The position numbers and the translations under genes are program-made. The notes beneath the pieces were generated by a model. That model was given only the letters and a program-made list of their open reading frames with translations, was not told the DNA's origin and ran no database searches. This document shows, in pieces, positions 1 to 8,178 of a stretch of 64,000 nt of DNA. Each line of letters begins with the position of its first letter. Within the stretch, counting starts at the first letter, position 1. This stretch comes from Paraburkholderia sp041321145 (GTDB lineage Bacteria > Pseudomonadota > Gammaproteobacteria > Burkholderiales > Burkholderiaceae): positions 90,617-154,616 of the forward strand of contig NZ_JBGGWA010000014.1 of NCBI RefSeq assembly GCF_041321145.1. The letters are read 5' to 3'.

Positions 1-2286
1 TTCGAAAATCTGCGCGCCGGTGTACGACATATAGGTCGAAATGCCCATCTTCGACATGACCTTCTGCAGGCCCTTGCCGACTGCCTTGGTGAAGTTGTAG
101 ACCGCCTTTTCCGGCGACAGGTCACCCTTCAGGCCCGCTGCGAGCTGGCCGAGCGTTTCCATCGCGAGGTACGGATGCACGGCTTCCGCGCCGTAGCCCG
201 CGAGCAACGCGAAGTGGTGCGTTTCACGCGCCGAGCCGGTTTCCACGACCAGGCCCGCGCTCGTGCGCAGACCGTGCTGAACGAGGTGCGTGTGGATCGC
301 GGCGGTGGCCAGCAGCGCTGGAATCGCGACGTTGTCGCGGTCGGTCTTGCGGTCCGACACGATCAGCATGTTGTAGCCGGACTTGACCGCATCGACAGCT
401 TCCGCGCACAGCGAGGCGAGGCGCGCTTCGATGCCTTCCTTGCCCCACGCCACCGGATAGCAGATGTTCAGTTCGTACGAGCTGAACTTGCCGCCCGTGT
501 ACTGATCGATCGCGCGGATCTTGGCGATGTCCTTGAAGTCGAGCACCGGCTGCGACACTTCGAGACGCATCGGCGGGTTGATGTTGTTCGTGTCCAGCAG
601 GTTCGGCTTCGGACCGACGAACGACACCAGCGACATCACCATGTTTTCACGGATCGGGTCGATCGGCGGGTTCGTGACTTGCGCGAACAACTGCTTGAAG
701 TAGTGATAGAGCGTCTTGTTCTTGTTGGACATGACCGCCAGCGGCGAGTCGTTGCCCATCGAACCGACGGCTTCTTCACCGGCTTGCGCCATCGGCGCCA
801 TCAGGAACTTGAGGTCTTCCTGCGTGTAGCCGAACGCCTGCTGACGATCCAGCAAGGCAGCGGGTTCGCGGCGTTCCGTCGCGACGTCTTCGGCCTTCGG
901 CTCGATTTCGTCGAGCTTGATACGCACGGCGTCGATCCAGCTCTTGTACGGCTTGGCGTTCGCGAGGTTGTCCTTCAGTTCCTTGTCGTCGATGATGCGG
1001 CCGTGTTCCATGTCGATCAGGAACATCTTGCCCGGCTGCAGACGCCATTTCTTGACGATCTTCGATTCGGGAATCGGCAACGTGCCCGCTTCCGACGCCA
1101 TGATCACGAGGTCGTCGTCGGTGACGATGTAGCGCGCCGGACGCAGACCGTTACGGTCGAGCGTGGCGCCGATCTGACGGCCGTCGGTGAAGGCGATCGC
1201 AGCGGGGCCGTCCCACGGCTCCATCATCGCGGCGTGGTATTCGTAGAACGCGCGGCGATTGTCGTCCATCAGCGTGTGCTGTTCCCAGGCTTCCGGGATC
1301 ATCATCATCATTGCGTGGACGAGCGGGTAGCCGGCCATCACCAGCAGTTCGAGACAGTTGTCGAACGATGCCGTGTCGGATTGACCCGGATAGATCAGCG
1401 GCCACAGCTTCGGCAGATCGTCGCCGAGCACATGCGAGGCAATCGCCCCGGTGCGGGCGTTTAGCCAGTTGACGTTGCCCTTCACCGTGTTGATTTCGCC
1501 GTTGTGGGCGATCATGCGGTACGGGTGAGCCAGTTCCCACGCCGGGAACGTGTTGGTCGAGAAGCGCTGGTGCACCAGCGCCAGCGCCGACACCGTGCGG
1601 TCGTCCTGCAGGTCGCGGTAATACACGCCGACCTGGCCTGCCAGCAGCAGCCCCTTATAGACGACCGTGCGCGCCGAGCATGACGGCACGAAGTATTCCT
1701 TGCCGTGCTTGAGTTTGAGCGCCTGGATGCGGTGGCTCGCGGTCTTGCGGATCACGTACAGCTTCCGCTCGAGCGCGTCGGTCACCATGATGTCCTTGCC
1801 GCGGCCGATGAAAATCTGGCGGATCAGCGGCTCGCTCGCCTTGACGGTGGGCGAAATCGGCATGGTGTGGTCGACCGGCACATCGCGCCAGCCCAGCACG
1901 ACCTGGCCTTCGGCTTTCACCGTACGTTCCAGTTCCTGTTCGCAGGCGAGACGCGATGCGTGCTCCTTCGGCAGGAAGACCATGCCGACGCCGTATTCGC
2001 CATTCGGCGGCAGCACCACGCCCTGCTTGGCCATTTCCTCACGATAGAAACCGTCCGGAATCTGGATCAGGATGCCCGCGCCGTCACCCATCAGCGGATC
2101 GGCGCCGACGGCGCCCCGGTGGTCGAGGTTCTCGAGAATCTTCAGGCCTTGCTGAATGATCTCGTGGCTTTTCTTGCCCTTGATGTGAGCGACGAAGCCG
2201 ACGCCGCAGGCGTCATGTTCGTTTTGCGGGTCGTACAGACCTTGCGCGGCGGGAACCGGGTGAGTCGGTTGCTGGTGGTCGTTCAT
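1..2286 (-). CDS. gltB: Glutamate synthase (NADPH) large subunit, 5' part only
   Basis: The large subunit of glutamate synthase moves the amide nitrogen of glutamine onto 2-oxoglutarate, using electrons from the small subunit GltD. The first 762 codons are present and the C-terminal part lies beyond the left edge. The ATG at 2286 is followed by a 26-residue leader, then Cys27 in CGVGFV. Class II glutamine amidotransferases use such a cysteine as N-terminal nucleophile after propeptide removal. Further glutaminase-domain motifs visible are HQRFSTNTFP and AHNGEINT. The reading frame then continues into the central domain (LNICYPVAWGKEG, VVETGSARETHHFA), where the FMN synthase domain would follow. 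No frameshift is seen. GltD would be expected further left, but that is inference. Confidence 0.97.
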   Translation of the reverse strand, partial: MNDHQQPTHPVPAAQGLYDPQNEHDACGVGFVAHIKGKKSHEIIQQGLKILENLDHRGAVGADPLMGDGAGILIQIPDGFYREEMAKQGVVLPPNGEYGVGMVFLPKEHASRLACEQELERTVKAEGQVVLGWRDVPVDHTMPISPTVKASEPLIRQIFIGRGKDIMVTDALERKLYVIRKTASHRIQALKLKHGKEYFVPSCSARTVVYKGLLLAGQVGVYYRDLQDDRTVSALALVHQRFSTNTFPAWELAHPYRMIAHNGEINTVKGNVNWLNARTGAIASHVLGDDLPKLWPLIYPGQSDTASFDNCLELLVMAGYPLVHAMMMMIPEAWEQHTLMDDNRRAFYEYHAAMMEPWDGPAAIAFTDGRQIGATLDRNGLRPARYIVTDDDLVIMASEAGTLPIPESKIVKKWRLQPGKMFLIDMEHGRIIDDKELKDNLANAKPYKSWIDAVRIKLDEIEPKAEDVATERREPAALLDRQQAFGYTQEDLKFLMAPMAQAGEEAVGSMGNDSPLAVMSNKNKTLYHYFKQLFAQVTNPPIDPIRENMVMSLVSFVGPKPNLLDTNNINPPMRLEVSQPVLDFKDIAKIRAIDQYTGGKFSSYELNICYPVAWGKEGIEARLASLCAEAVDAVKSGYNMLIVSDRKTDRDNVAIPALLATAAIHTHLVQHGLRTSAGLVVETGSARETHHFALLAGYGAEAVHPYLAMETLGQLAAGLKGDLSPEKAVYNFTKAVGKGLQKVMSKMGISTYMSYTGAQIFE

Positions 2287-2413
2287 GGGGACACCGTCTG
2301 TGAGGGGCCGGACAGGCCGTTAAACCGTTTTTCTATTGCCGCAGTGCGCACCGCAACCGCGTCGGCGACGCCGTACGCTTGACTTTGCGCGTACCAAAAA
2401 CGCCGGAATTCGG

Positions 2414-2443
2414 AATATACGCGACGAATCAACGGAATAGCAA
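2414..2443 (-). promoter_or_regulatory. Candidate promoter of gltB
   Basis: On the minus strand, TTGCTA (2438-2443) and TATATT (2414-2419) are separated by 18 bases, about 130 bases upstream of the gltB start. The match to the sigma-70 consensus is moderate and other choices are possible. The 295-base gap between the RAYT-like gene and gltB (2287-2581) holds only this and the terminator at 2523-2553, as far as I can see. Confidence 0.35.
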
Positions 2444-2522
2444 ATAAAACGTGATGGTCGATCCCCAATTATCAAGTTGGTGCATCGCGGCTATTATTTA
2501 TTGGTGCCATATCAAAAAGGTG

Positions 2523-2553
2523 CAAAAGAAAACGGCATGCGAAGATGCCGTTT
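2523..2553 (-). terminator. Intrinsic terminator after the RAYT-like gene
   Basis: A 9-bp perfect stem (2530-2538 with 2545-2553, loop GCGAAG) is followed on the minus strand by TTTTCTTTT. It lies 28 bases past the stop of the RAYT-like gene, so that gene and gltB are probably separate transcription units although they share orientation. Confidence 0.8.
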
Positions 2554-2581
2554 CGGATGCAGCCCTTTGATGCGAAACGCT

Positions 2582-3289
2582 CTATTGAGTCTGTGGCGTT
2601 TGTCGTACCTTGCGCGGCCGCCCGCGCGGCAACGGCGAAACACGCCGGTTGGCGGCCCGCGCCGCCCACTCCCGATACGTATCGCTGCCCAAAACCCAGC
2701 CTTTCAAGGTGGCCTGCTGAAGCTGACTGGCTTCGCGTTCGTCGAGCGGCTGCTCGCACAGCTCGCGGTACGCGCGCTGGCGTTCGAACGGCGTGTTGCC
2801 GAGCGACCAGTACAACGGATGATCGGTAATGAGGCTGTCGAGCGTCAAGCCGATGTGGTGACGATAGCTCGACCAGCGGTAGTCTTCCGGCGCGCTCACG
2901 AGTTGCGCGCGTACCGGACACATTTCGACAACGCGGCTCGCCAGCAGGAAGTAGCGCTCGCCTTCGATCACCGTGGCGCGGTAGCGCCCCTCCCACAACG
3001 TGCCGCGCCGCGCGTATCGCCGGTTGAAGTGGGCGACGTAGCGGCGTCCCACCGCCTGCATCGCCTTCGGCAGACTCGACTCCTCAGTCGGCGTGACGAG
3101 CAGTTGCACCGCGCCCGGCATCAACGCATACGCGTGAATGGATAAGTGGTGGTCGCGCGAAGCCGCTTTCAAACAGTCGATGAAAAGCTCGTAGTCCTGG
3201 TCGTCGACGAATGCGGGTTGCTGATCGAGTCCACGGAGGATGACGTGCTGCGGCTGGTCAGGAACATAGAGACGTGCAAGCCGTGCCAT
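2582..3289 (-). CDS. REP-associated tyrosine transposase-like protein (RAYT / Y1_Tnp family), HUH motif degenerate
   Basis: This 235-residue protein has the layout of RAYT/TnpA-REP proteins: an HVILRG strand near residues 15-20, the segment HAYALMP at 52-58, GRRYVAHFNRRY at 81-92, GTLWEGRYR at 96-104, and PVRAQLV with DYRWSSYR after it. Family members normally carry MPNHVHLL, where the two His bind the catalytic metal. Here the same place reads MPGAVQLL, so Ala60 and Gln62 stand where the His residues should be. The likely catalytic tyrosine region (Tyr84) is kept and the frame is intact. The C-terminus is basic (RGRPRK). Inference: it is not an active single-strand transposase but may be a domesticated DNA-binding protein. 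No IS ends or terminal repeats are visible around it, and a terminator follows it. Confidence 0.85.
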   Translation of the reverse strand: MARLARLYVPDQPQHVILRGLDQQPAFVDDQDYELFIDCLKAASRDHHLSIHAYALMPGAVQLLVTPTEESSLPKAMQAVGRRYVAHFNRRYARRGTLWEGRYRATVIEGERYFLLASRVVEMCPVRAQLVSAPEDYRWSSYRHHIGLTLDSLITDHPLYWSLGNTPFERQRAYRELCEQPLDEREASQLQQATLKGWVLGSDTYREWAARAANRRVSPLPRGRPRKVRQTPQTQ

Positions 3290-3476
3290 GCTGGAGTATC
3301 CAATAGTCGCGTTGGTACATACCCGAAGGTCCGAAGAACCGCAAGCGCCCGGGGTTCGGCGCAGCGCGGCTAAGCCAGAAACCGCACGGAGCCTAGGGAG
3401 AAAGCTCTAGCTGCCGCGTATGGTTTGTTTCAAACGTTCTAGTCATAATGAGCGGGCCTTTTCTGGAGGAGCACAT

Positions 3477-4202
3477 ATGAAATTAAAACAGGCCGTAACG
3501 GGGATCGCGGCGCTAGCCTGCATGACAACGGCAGCGCACGCGCAATCGGCCGGCAGCTTTTACGTCACGACAGGCTGGTTCCATCTTGCACCTCAATCGA
3601 GCAGCGAGCCGTTGAGAGTGACAAGCATAGGCGGCAGCCCCACCAATATCACAGAACCCAACACCGGCGCGTCACTGAGTTCGGCCGACACCATCGGCCT
3701 GACTGCCGGCTACTTCATCACCGATCACATCGCAACCGAATTCGTGATCGGCTACCCGCCTTCGTTCGACCTGAACGGTACGGGCAGCCTCGAACAATTC
3801 GGCAAGCTGGGCCAAGCCAAACAGTGGAGCCCGACTCTGCTGTTCAAGTACTACTTCAATGCCCCGACAGCCACGTTCCGCCCGTATCTCGGCGTGGGTG
3901 TGAGCCGCATCTGGTTCACCGACGAAAGAATCACCAATGGCGCATTCGAGGCGAACGTTCTGCATGGTCCGACCAGCGTGTCTACGGATAGTTCGTGGGA
4001 GCCGGTGTTTAATGCGGGTTTCACCTACGCGTTCAACCAGCACTGGTTCGCGGGCGTCTCGATTTCGTACCTGCCGCTCAACACGACCGCCAAGCTGAAC
4101 ACCGCCGCAAACACCCCGGTCGGCACGTTGAATGTGCAATCGCAAACCAAGATCAAGCTGAACCCGATCGTTACCTACGTCAACATCGGTTACCGTTTCT
4201 AA
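3477..4202 (+). CDS. OmpW family outer membrane protein
   Basis: A 241-residue outer membrane beta-barrel protein of the OmpW type, thought to form a small eight-stranded channel for hydrophobic or small solutes. The start at 3477 is preferred over an upstream in-frame ATG at 3420 because GGAGG lies 6 bases before it and a clean Sec signal peptide follows (Met-Lys-Leu-Lys, a hydrophobic core, then AHAQS, cleavage near residue 22). The mature part has alternating strand patterns such as FYVTTGWF, PYLGVGVS and AGFTYAF, and it ends in aromatic Phe (YVNIGYRF), as outer membrane barrels do. Its own terminator follows, so it is probably monocistronic. The substrate is unknown. Confidence 0.88.
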   Translation: MKLKQAVTGIAALACMTTAAHAQSAGSFYVTTGWFHLAPQSSSEPLRVTSIGGSPTNITEPNTGASLSSADTIGLTAGYFITDHIATEFVIGYPPSFDLNGTGSLEQFGKLGQAKQWSPTLLFKYYFNAPTATFRPYLGVGVSRIWFTDERITNGAFEANVLHGPTSVSTDSSWEPVFNAGFTYAFNQHWFAGVSISYLPLNTTAKLNTAANTPVGTLNVQSQTKIKLNPIVTYVNIGYRF

Positions 4203-4258
4203 CGCCTCCCGAAATTGGGGCCGTTAAGGTAGGGTAGTCGAATTTCCGTGGCTTGGAC

Positions 4259-4293
4259 AACGCCGTCATTCATCCAATGGCGGCGTTTTTTAT
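4259..4293 (+). terminator. Intrinsic terminator after the OmpW-family gene
   Basis: A 12-bp stem with one G-U pair (4259-4270 with 4276-4287, loop CATCC) is followed by TTTTTTATTTT. It lies 56 bases beyond the stop of the OmpW-family gene. Confidence 0.9.
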
Positions 4294-4450
4294 TTTGTGC
4301 CGGCTTTCGGGCAAATCTTCGCTGCGCGCAAAGCGTTCGCACCGATCAAGCAGCCGCGTTTGTAAATTTGACTCACGATCAAGGTCGCTCGTGCAATATC
4401 TACTGAGGAAATGGAGGCCTCGCTTCACGGGGCATAGGGCCTGCGCGGTT

Positions 4451-4466
4451 TGGCACCGAAGTTGCG
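4451..4466 (+). promoter_or_regulatory. Candidate sigma-54 promoter of the DUF883 gene
   Basis: TGGCAC-CGAAG-TTGC places GG and GC exactly 10 bases apart, the spacing of -24/-12 elements read by sigma-54 (RpoN). It lies about 80 bases upstream of the DUF883 start, in the right orientation. The 343-base gap at 4203-4546 otherwise holds the OmpW terminator and nothing else I can name. I did not identify an activator binding site. Confidence 0.5.
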
Positions 4467-4546
4467 TTCCCATGGAGTTTCCTGCGTAGCAACGTGAACC
4501 TGCGCCGCAGCGTGGGACCTTTTTCACCCTCATCGACGGAGCGACC

Positions 4547-4927
4547 ATGACAACACTTCCGAACACGCGAGACGCCCTCGGCGAATCCTGGACCACCACC
4601 AGCCGCCGTGCGCGGCGTATCGCTCGCCATAGCCGCCATGCGGCCGAAGATATCGCGGGCGAATTGCGCACGCTGATGTCGGAGCTCGAATCCACCCTGG
4701 CAGACGGCACCCAGGCCGACGCCGTGGCACTGCGCAGCAAACTGCGCAAGCAGCTCGATGTCGCGCGCGACCGTTTAAACGATACCCGCGACGCCATGCG
4801 CGAACGCGCTGAAGTGGCGATTTCCGACGCCGACGATTACGTGCGTGAAAACCCGTGGCAGACGATTGCAATCGTCGGCGGCGTTGCACTGATTGCAGGC
4901 GCGCTATTCGCGTCGCGGTCGCGCTAG
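4547..4927 (+). CDS. DUF883 / ElaB-YqjD family membrane-anchored protein
   Basis: A 126-residue protein with the ElaB/YqjD/DUF883 layout. A long charged helical region (about residues 15-95, rich in Arg, Ala, Glu and Asp, coiled-coil-like) is followed by the signature YVRENPWQTIAIVG (about 98-111), one transmembrane segment, and a short basic tail (ASRSR). E. coli relatives YqjD and ElaB sit in the inner membrane, bind ribosomes and are induced in stationary phase. Whether this one does so is inference. A GGAG lies just before the ATG at 4547. The gene stands alone, between an upstream terminator and the convergent dgt gene. The following 233 bases (4928-5160) are GC-rich with many GGCGCC-like words and no gene that I can see. 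Confidence 0.88.
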   Translation: MTTLPNTRDALGESWTTTSRRARRIARHSRHAAEDIAGELRTLMSELESTLADGTQADAVALRSKLRKQLDVARDRLNDTRDAMRERAEVAISDADDYVRENPWQTIAIVGGVALIAGALFASRSR

Positions 4928-5160
4928 GCTAGGCGCGTTGCGGTAAGCGCATTGCGTTAAGCGGCGAGCCAGGCGCCACCTCGGTGGCACTGCTTGCAGG
5001 CATGGCACGGCACCGGCGCCAGGTTCAGGCGCCGGATTCTGCTAACACGTCTGAGTGGCGCCTCTTCCCGTTGGAGCAGGCGCGCACCGGCGCAAATCTG
5101 GCGTGGCGCCGATGTCCGAGGGCGCCGGTCCGGTGCCCATGCGTACTGGCGTCAGTCCGA

Positions 5161-6363
5161 TCAGTTGTCGTCGATCACGAACAGCCGCTGGTACTCCTTT
5201 ACCGCATATCGATCCGTCATGCCCGCTATGTAGTGGGCGATCAGACGCGGTTGCAGCGATGCGTCGGTGGATTGATAACTCGGCGGCAACAGCCGCGGAT
5301 CGTCCGTGAACGCATCGAACAGCCCGACCACGACGCGTCGCGCCTTGTTGGCCATGCGCATCACGCGATAGTGGCGGTAGAGGTTCTTGAACAGAAAGCG
5401 CTTGAGCGTCGCGGCCTGCGACGCGATCGCTTCGCTATGCGCAACCAGCGGCGGTGCGGTGCGCACCTCGTTCAGCGAAGCCGGCGCATGCCTCGCAAGA
5501 TTGAGTGTGGTCGTGTCGATCAAATCGACGATCAGCGTATTGATAATGCGGCGCACCGTCTCGTGAATCAGCCGGCGCCCTTCGATTTGCGGAAAGTCGC
5601 CACGCGCCGCCGCGTAGTGGGTTTGCCATAATTCCACTTCGGCGAGCTGCTCAACCGTGAGCAAGCCCGAGCGCAAGCCGTCGTCGACGTCGTGATTGTT
5701 GTATGCGATCTCATCGGCGACATTGGCGATCTGCGCTTCTATGGACGGCTGCCGTCCTTCGAGAAAGCGCTCACCCAACGCGCCGAGCCGCCTCGCGTTC
5801 TCACGCGAGCAATGCTTGAGAATGCCTTCCCGCGTTTCGAAGCAGAGATTCAGACCGTTGAACGCGCCGTAGTGCTCTTCCAGATCGTCGACTACCGCAA
5901 GGCTTTGCAGGTTGTGCTCAAAGCCACCGTGTTCGCGCATGCATTCGTTGAGCGCGTCCTGACCCGCGTGGCCGAACGGTGTATGGCCGAGGTCGTGCGC
6001 CAGCGAAATGGCTTCGACGAGGTCTTCATTGACGCGCAGATTGCGCGCCACCGAACGCGCGATCTGCGCGACTTCCAGACTATGAGTGAGACGCGTGCGA
6101 AACAGATCGCCCTCGTGATTCACGAACACCTGAGTTTTGTACTCGAGCCGGCGGAACGCCGTCGAATGGACGATGCGGTCGCGATCGCGTTGAAATTCGG
6201 TGCGCGCGCTCGGCGCGGCCTCGGGATAGCGGCGGCCGCGCGACTGCGCGGAATGCGCCGCATACGGCGCGAGATGCGCTTCGAGTGCTTCCTGCGAAGG
6301 CACGCCGCTCACGGCCGTGCCTGCCGGGTCATGCTTTACATCGTCGCTGCGCCTGTCAGTCAC
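5161..6363 (-). CDS. dgt: Deoxyguanosinetriphosphate triphosphohydrolase-like protein
   Basis: An HD-domain dNTP triphosphohydrolase of 400 residues, which splits dGTP to deoxyguanosine and triphosphate. The metal-binding set is visible: His94 (RLTHSLEV), the His113-Asp114 pair in AHDLGHTPFGH, and the later Asp in VADEIAYNNHD. Also typical are FRRLEYKTQV near residue 70 and the C-terminal region. GGAG lies 6 bases before the ATG at 6363. It is the last gene of the leftward pilMNOQ-aroK-aroB-dgt series, 72 bases after aroB. Its length fits the shorter type-2-like dGTPases rather than the longer E. coli Dgt, so the exact substrate preference is not certain. Confidence 0.93.
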   Translation of the reverse strand: MTDRRSDDVKHDPAGTAVSGVPSQEALEAHLAPYAAHSAQSRGRRYPEAAPSARTEFQRDRDRIVHSTAFRRLEYKTQVFVNHEGDLFRTRLTHSLEVAQIARSVARNLRVNEDLVEAISLAHDLGHTPFGHAGQDALNECMREHGGFEHNLQSLAVVDDLEEHYGAFNGLNLCFETREGILKHCSRENARRLGALGERFLEGRQPSIEAQIANVADEIAYNNHDVDDGLRSGLLTVEQLAEVELWQTHYAAARGDFPQIEGRRLIHETVRRIINTLIVDLIDTTTLNLARHAPASLNEVRTAPPLVAHSEAIASQAATLKRFLFKNLYRHYRVMRMANKARRVVVGLFDAFTDDPRLLPPSYQSTDASLQPRLIAHYIAGMTDRYAVKEYQRLFVIDDN

Positions 6364-6435
6364 CGGATTCTCCGAAACATGGGGGGCGCCTCGTGACGCT
6401 GGTGCGTGATGCTTTGCTGCAATGCCTCGCCGTGT

Positions 6436-7512
6436 CTAAACGGCAGCGGCCAGCGTGGCGTGCACCTCGGCGTCGGGCGCCTGGGTGATCAGCGTCTCAC
6501 CGAAACGCTTCAGCAGAATGAATTTGATCGCGCCGGCTTCAGCCTTCTTGTCGACCCGCATGAGTTCGACATAGCGCGAATCCCCGAGTGCGGGCGCCCG
6601 GGTCGGCAAATGCGCGGCAACGATCACGTCGACCAGACGCTTGCGCGCGGCTTCGTCGAGATAGCCCATGCGCACCGACAGGTCCGCGGCCATCACCATC
6701 CCACAGCCGACCGCCTCGCCGTGCAGCCATTCGCCGTAGCCGAGCCCGGCCTCGATCGCATGGCCGAAGGTGTGGCCGAAATTGAGGATCGCGCGCAATC
6801 CGCCTTCGCGCTCGTCCTGCGCCACAACCGACGCCTTGATCTCGCATGAGCGCTTGACCGCCTCGGTCAGCGCTTCGGGCTCGCAGCGATTGAGCGCCTC
6901 GATGTTCGCTTCGATCCAGCTGAAGAAACCGGCGTCTGCAATCGCGCCGGTCTTGATCACTTCGGCCACACCCGCCGCCAGTTCGCGCGCCGGCAACGTG
7001 CGCAACGCGCCGATGTCGGCGATCACGGCCTGCGGCTGGTAGAACGCGCCGATCATGTTCTTGCCGAGCGGATGATTGATGCCCGTCTTGCCGCCCACCG
7101 ACGAATCGACCTGCGACAGCAACGTGGTCGGCACCTGGATGAACGGCACGCCGCGCATGTAGCAGGCCGCGGCAAACCCCGTCATGTCGCCGATCACGCC
7201 GCCGCCCAAGGCGATCAGCGTGGTCTTGCGGTCCGCGCGCGAGCCCAGCAGCGCGTCGAAAATCAGGTTCAGCGTTTCGAGGTTCTTGTAAGCCTCTCCG
7301 TCCGGCAAAACGACCGTGGACACCTGCTTGCCGAGCGGCGCCAGCGCCGCGCGCAGCTGGTCGCCGTAAAGCGGCTCGACCGTGGTATTCGTGACGATGG
7401 TGACCGAACTGCCGGCGATATGCGGCGCGAACAACGCGGTCTGGCCGATCAGATCGGCCCCGATATGGATGGGGTAGGCGCGCTCGCCCAGTTCGACTTT
7501 GACGGTAATCAT
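6436..7512 (-). CDS. aroB: 3-dehydroquinate synthase
   Basis: Second enzyme of the shikimate pathway: it closes DAHP to 3-dehydroquinate using NAD+ and a divalent metal. The protein is 358 residues, the usual length. Visible motifs are the NAD-binding GGGVIGDMTGFAAACY, the loop QVDSSVGGKTGINH, and FGHTFGHAIE, which carries metal-binding His residues. Two nearby starts are possible: ATG at 7521 (MDRMITV) overlaps the aroK stop as TAATG, and ATG at 7512 gives MITVKVELGERAYPIHIG, the form familiar in this family. I chose 7512. The longer open frame further upstream is only the shadow of aroK. Translation is probably coupled to aroK. Confidence 0.96.
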   Translation of the reverse strand: MITVKVELGERAYPIHIGADLIGQTALFAPHIAGSSVTIVTNTTVEPLYGDQLRAALAPLGKQVSTVVLPDGEAYKNLETLNLIFDALLGSRADRKTTLIALGGGVIGDMTGFAAACYMRGVPFIQVPTTLLSQVDSSVGGKTGINHPLGKNMIGAFYQPQAVIADIGALRTLPARELAAGVAEVIKTGAIADAGFFSWIEANIEALNRCEPEALTEAVKRSCEIKASVVAQDEREGGLRAILNFGHTFGHAIEAGLGYGEWLHGEAVGCGMVMAADLSVRMGYLDEAARKRLVDVIVAAHLPTRAPALGDSRYVELMRVDKKAEAGAIKFILLKRFGETLITQAPDAEVHATLAAAV

Positions 7513-7520
7513 ACGGTCCA

Positions 7521-8072
7521 TTATGACGCAGGATGTTTGGCGACGCCGGCCATCTCGAGCTGCATCAGAACCATGTTGACGAGTCCGTTGACCGAAGGCC
7601 GGCCGGTTTCGATCACAAAATGCGCGCATTCCCGGTATAGCGGATCGCGCACTTCGTAGAGCGCTTCGAGCCGCGCTTTGGGGTCTTCGGTCTGCAGGAG
7701 CGGGCGGTTTTTGTCGCGCCGGGTGCGTAGCCACAGATCGTGCGGATTGGCGCGCAGATAGATCACCACCCCGCGACTTTGCAGCGCTTCGCGGTTTTCC
7801 GGCCGCAGCACCGCGCCGCCGCCCGTTGCGAGCACGATATTGTCGCGCCCGGTCAGATCGGAAATCACGTGTGCTTCGCGATCGCGAAAGCCTGCCTCGC
7901 CTTCCAGTTCGAAAATCACTGGGATGCGCGCGCCCGTACGCGCCTCGATTTCATGATCGGAATCGAAGAACGGGCGATCGAGACGGCGCGCAATGGCCCG
8001 GCCCACGGTGGTTTTGCCTGCCCCCATGAGCCCTACAAAAAATACATTGGCGTGTGCGTCCCGCGCTTGCAA
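7521..8072 (-). CDS. aroK: Shikimate kinase, TTG start
   Basis: Phosphorylates shikimate with ATP in the shikimate pathway. The Walker A motif GLMGAGKT sits near residues 14-21, followed by FFDSDHEIEARTG (shikimate and Mg contacts) and TGGGAVLRPENR. The lid carries RRDKNRPLL. I place the start at TTG 8072, which gives a 183-residue protein and has AGAGGA 5-6 bases upstream. The frame stays open to an ATG at 8225, but that would add some 50 residues without family resemblance and run into pilQ. The gene lies 106 bases after pilQ and its stop overlaps the ATG at 7521, as in the pil-aroK-aroB arrangement of many proteobacteria. Confidence 0.95.
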   Translation of the reverse strand: MQARDAHANVFFVGLMGAGKTTVGRAIARRLDRPFFDSDHEIEARTGARIPVIFELEGEAGFRDREAHVISDLTGRDNIVLATGGGAVLRPENREALQSRGVVIYLRANPHDLWLRTRRDKNRPLLQTEDPKARLEALYEVRDPLYRECAHFVIETGRPSVNGLVNMVLMQLEMAGVAKHPAS

Positions 8073-8148
8073 CGGTGTCCTCTGGCTAATCCGGTATGGT
8101 TCGTGCCGCAGCTTACTGGCAAAGCGGCTGCCTTGTCGAGCCTGCAAG

Positions 8149-8168
8149 CCGCCGCTGGAGAGCGGCGG
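8149..8168 (-). repeat. Hairpin between pilQ and aroK
   Basis: A perfect 8-bp GC-rich inverted repeat (8149-8156 with 8161-8168, 4-base loop) sits in the short pilQ-aroK gap. No T-run follows on the minus strand, so it looks more like an RNA stability or pausing element than a strong terminator. Confidence 0.5.
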
Positions 8169-8178
8169 CAGCGTGCCC

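Noticed and set aside
2472..2996. Other open frames over the RAYT-like gene (both strands)
   Set aside because: Only the 2582-3289 frame shows transposase motifs. The others are basic shadow translations.
4928..5160. Repeated GGCGCC words after the DUF883 gene, considered as a repeat array
   Set aside because: The words are irregularly spaced with no constant unit, as expected for GC-rich intergenic DNA; no CRISPR-like or tandem structure.
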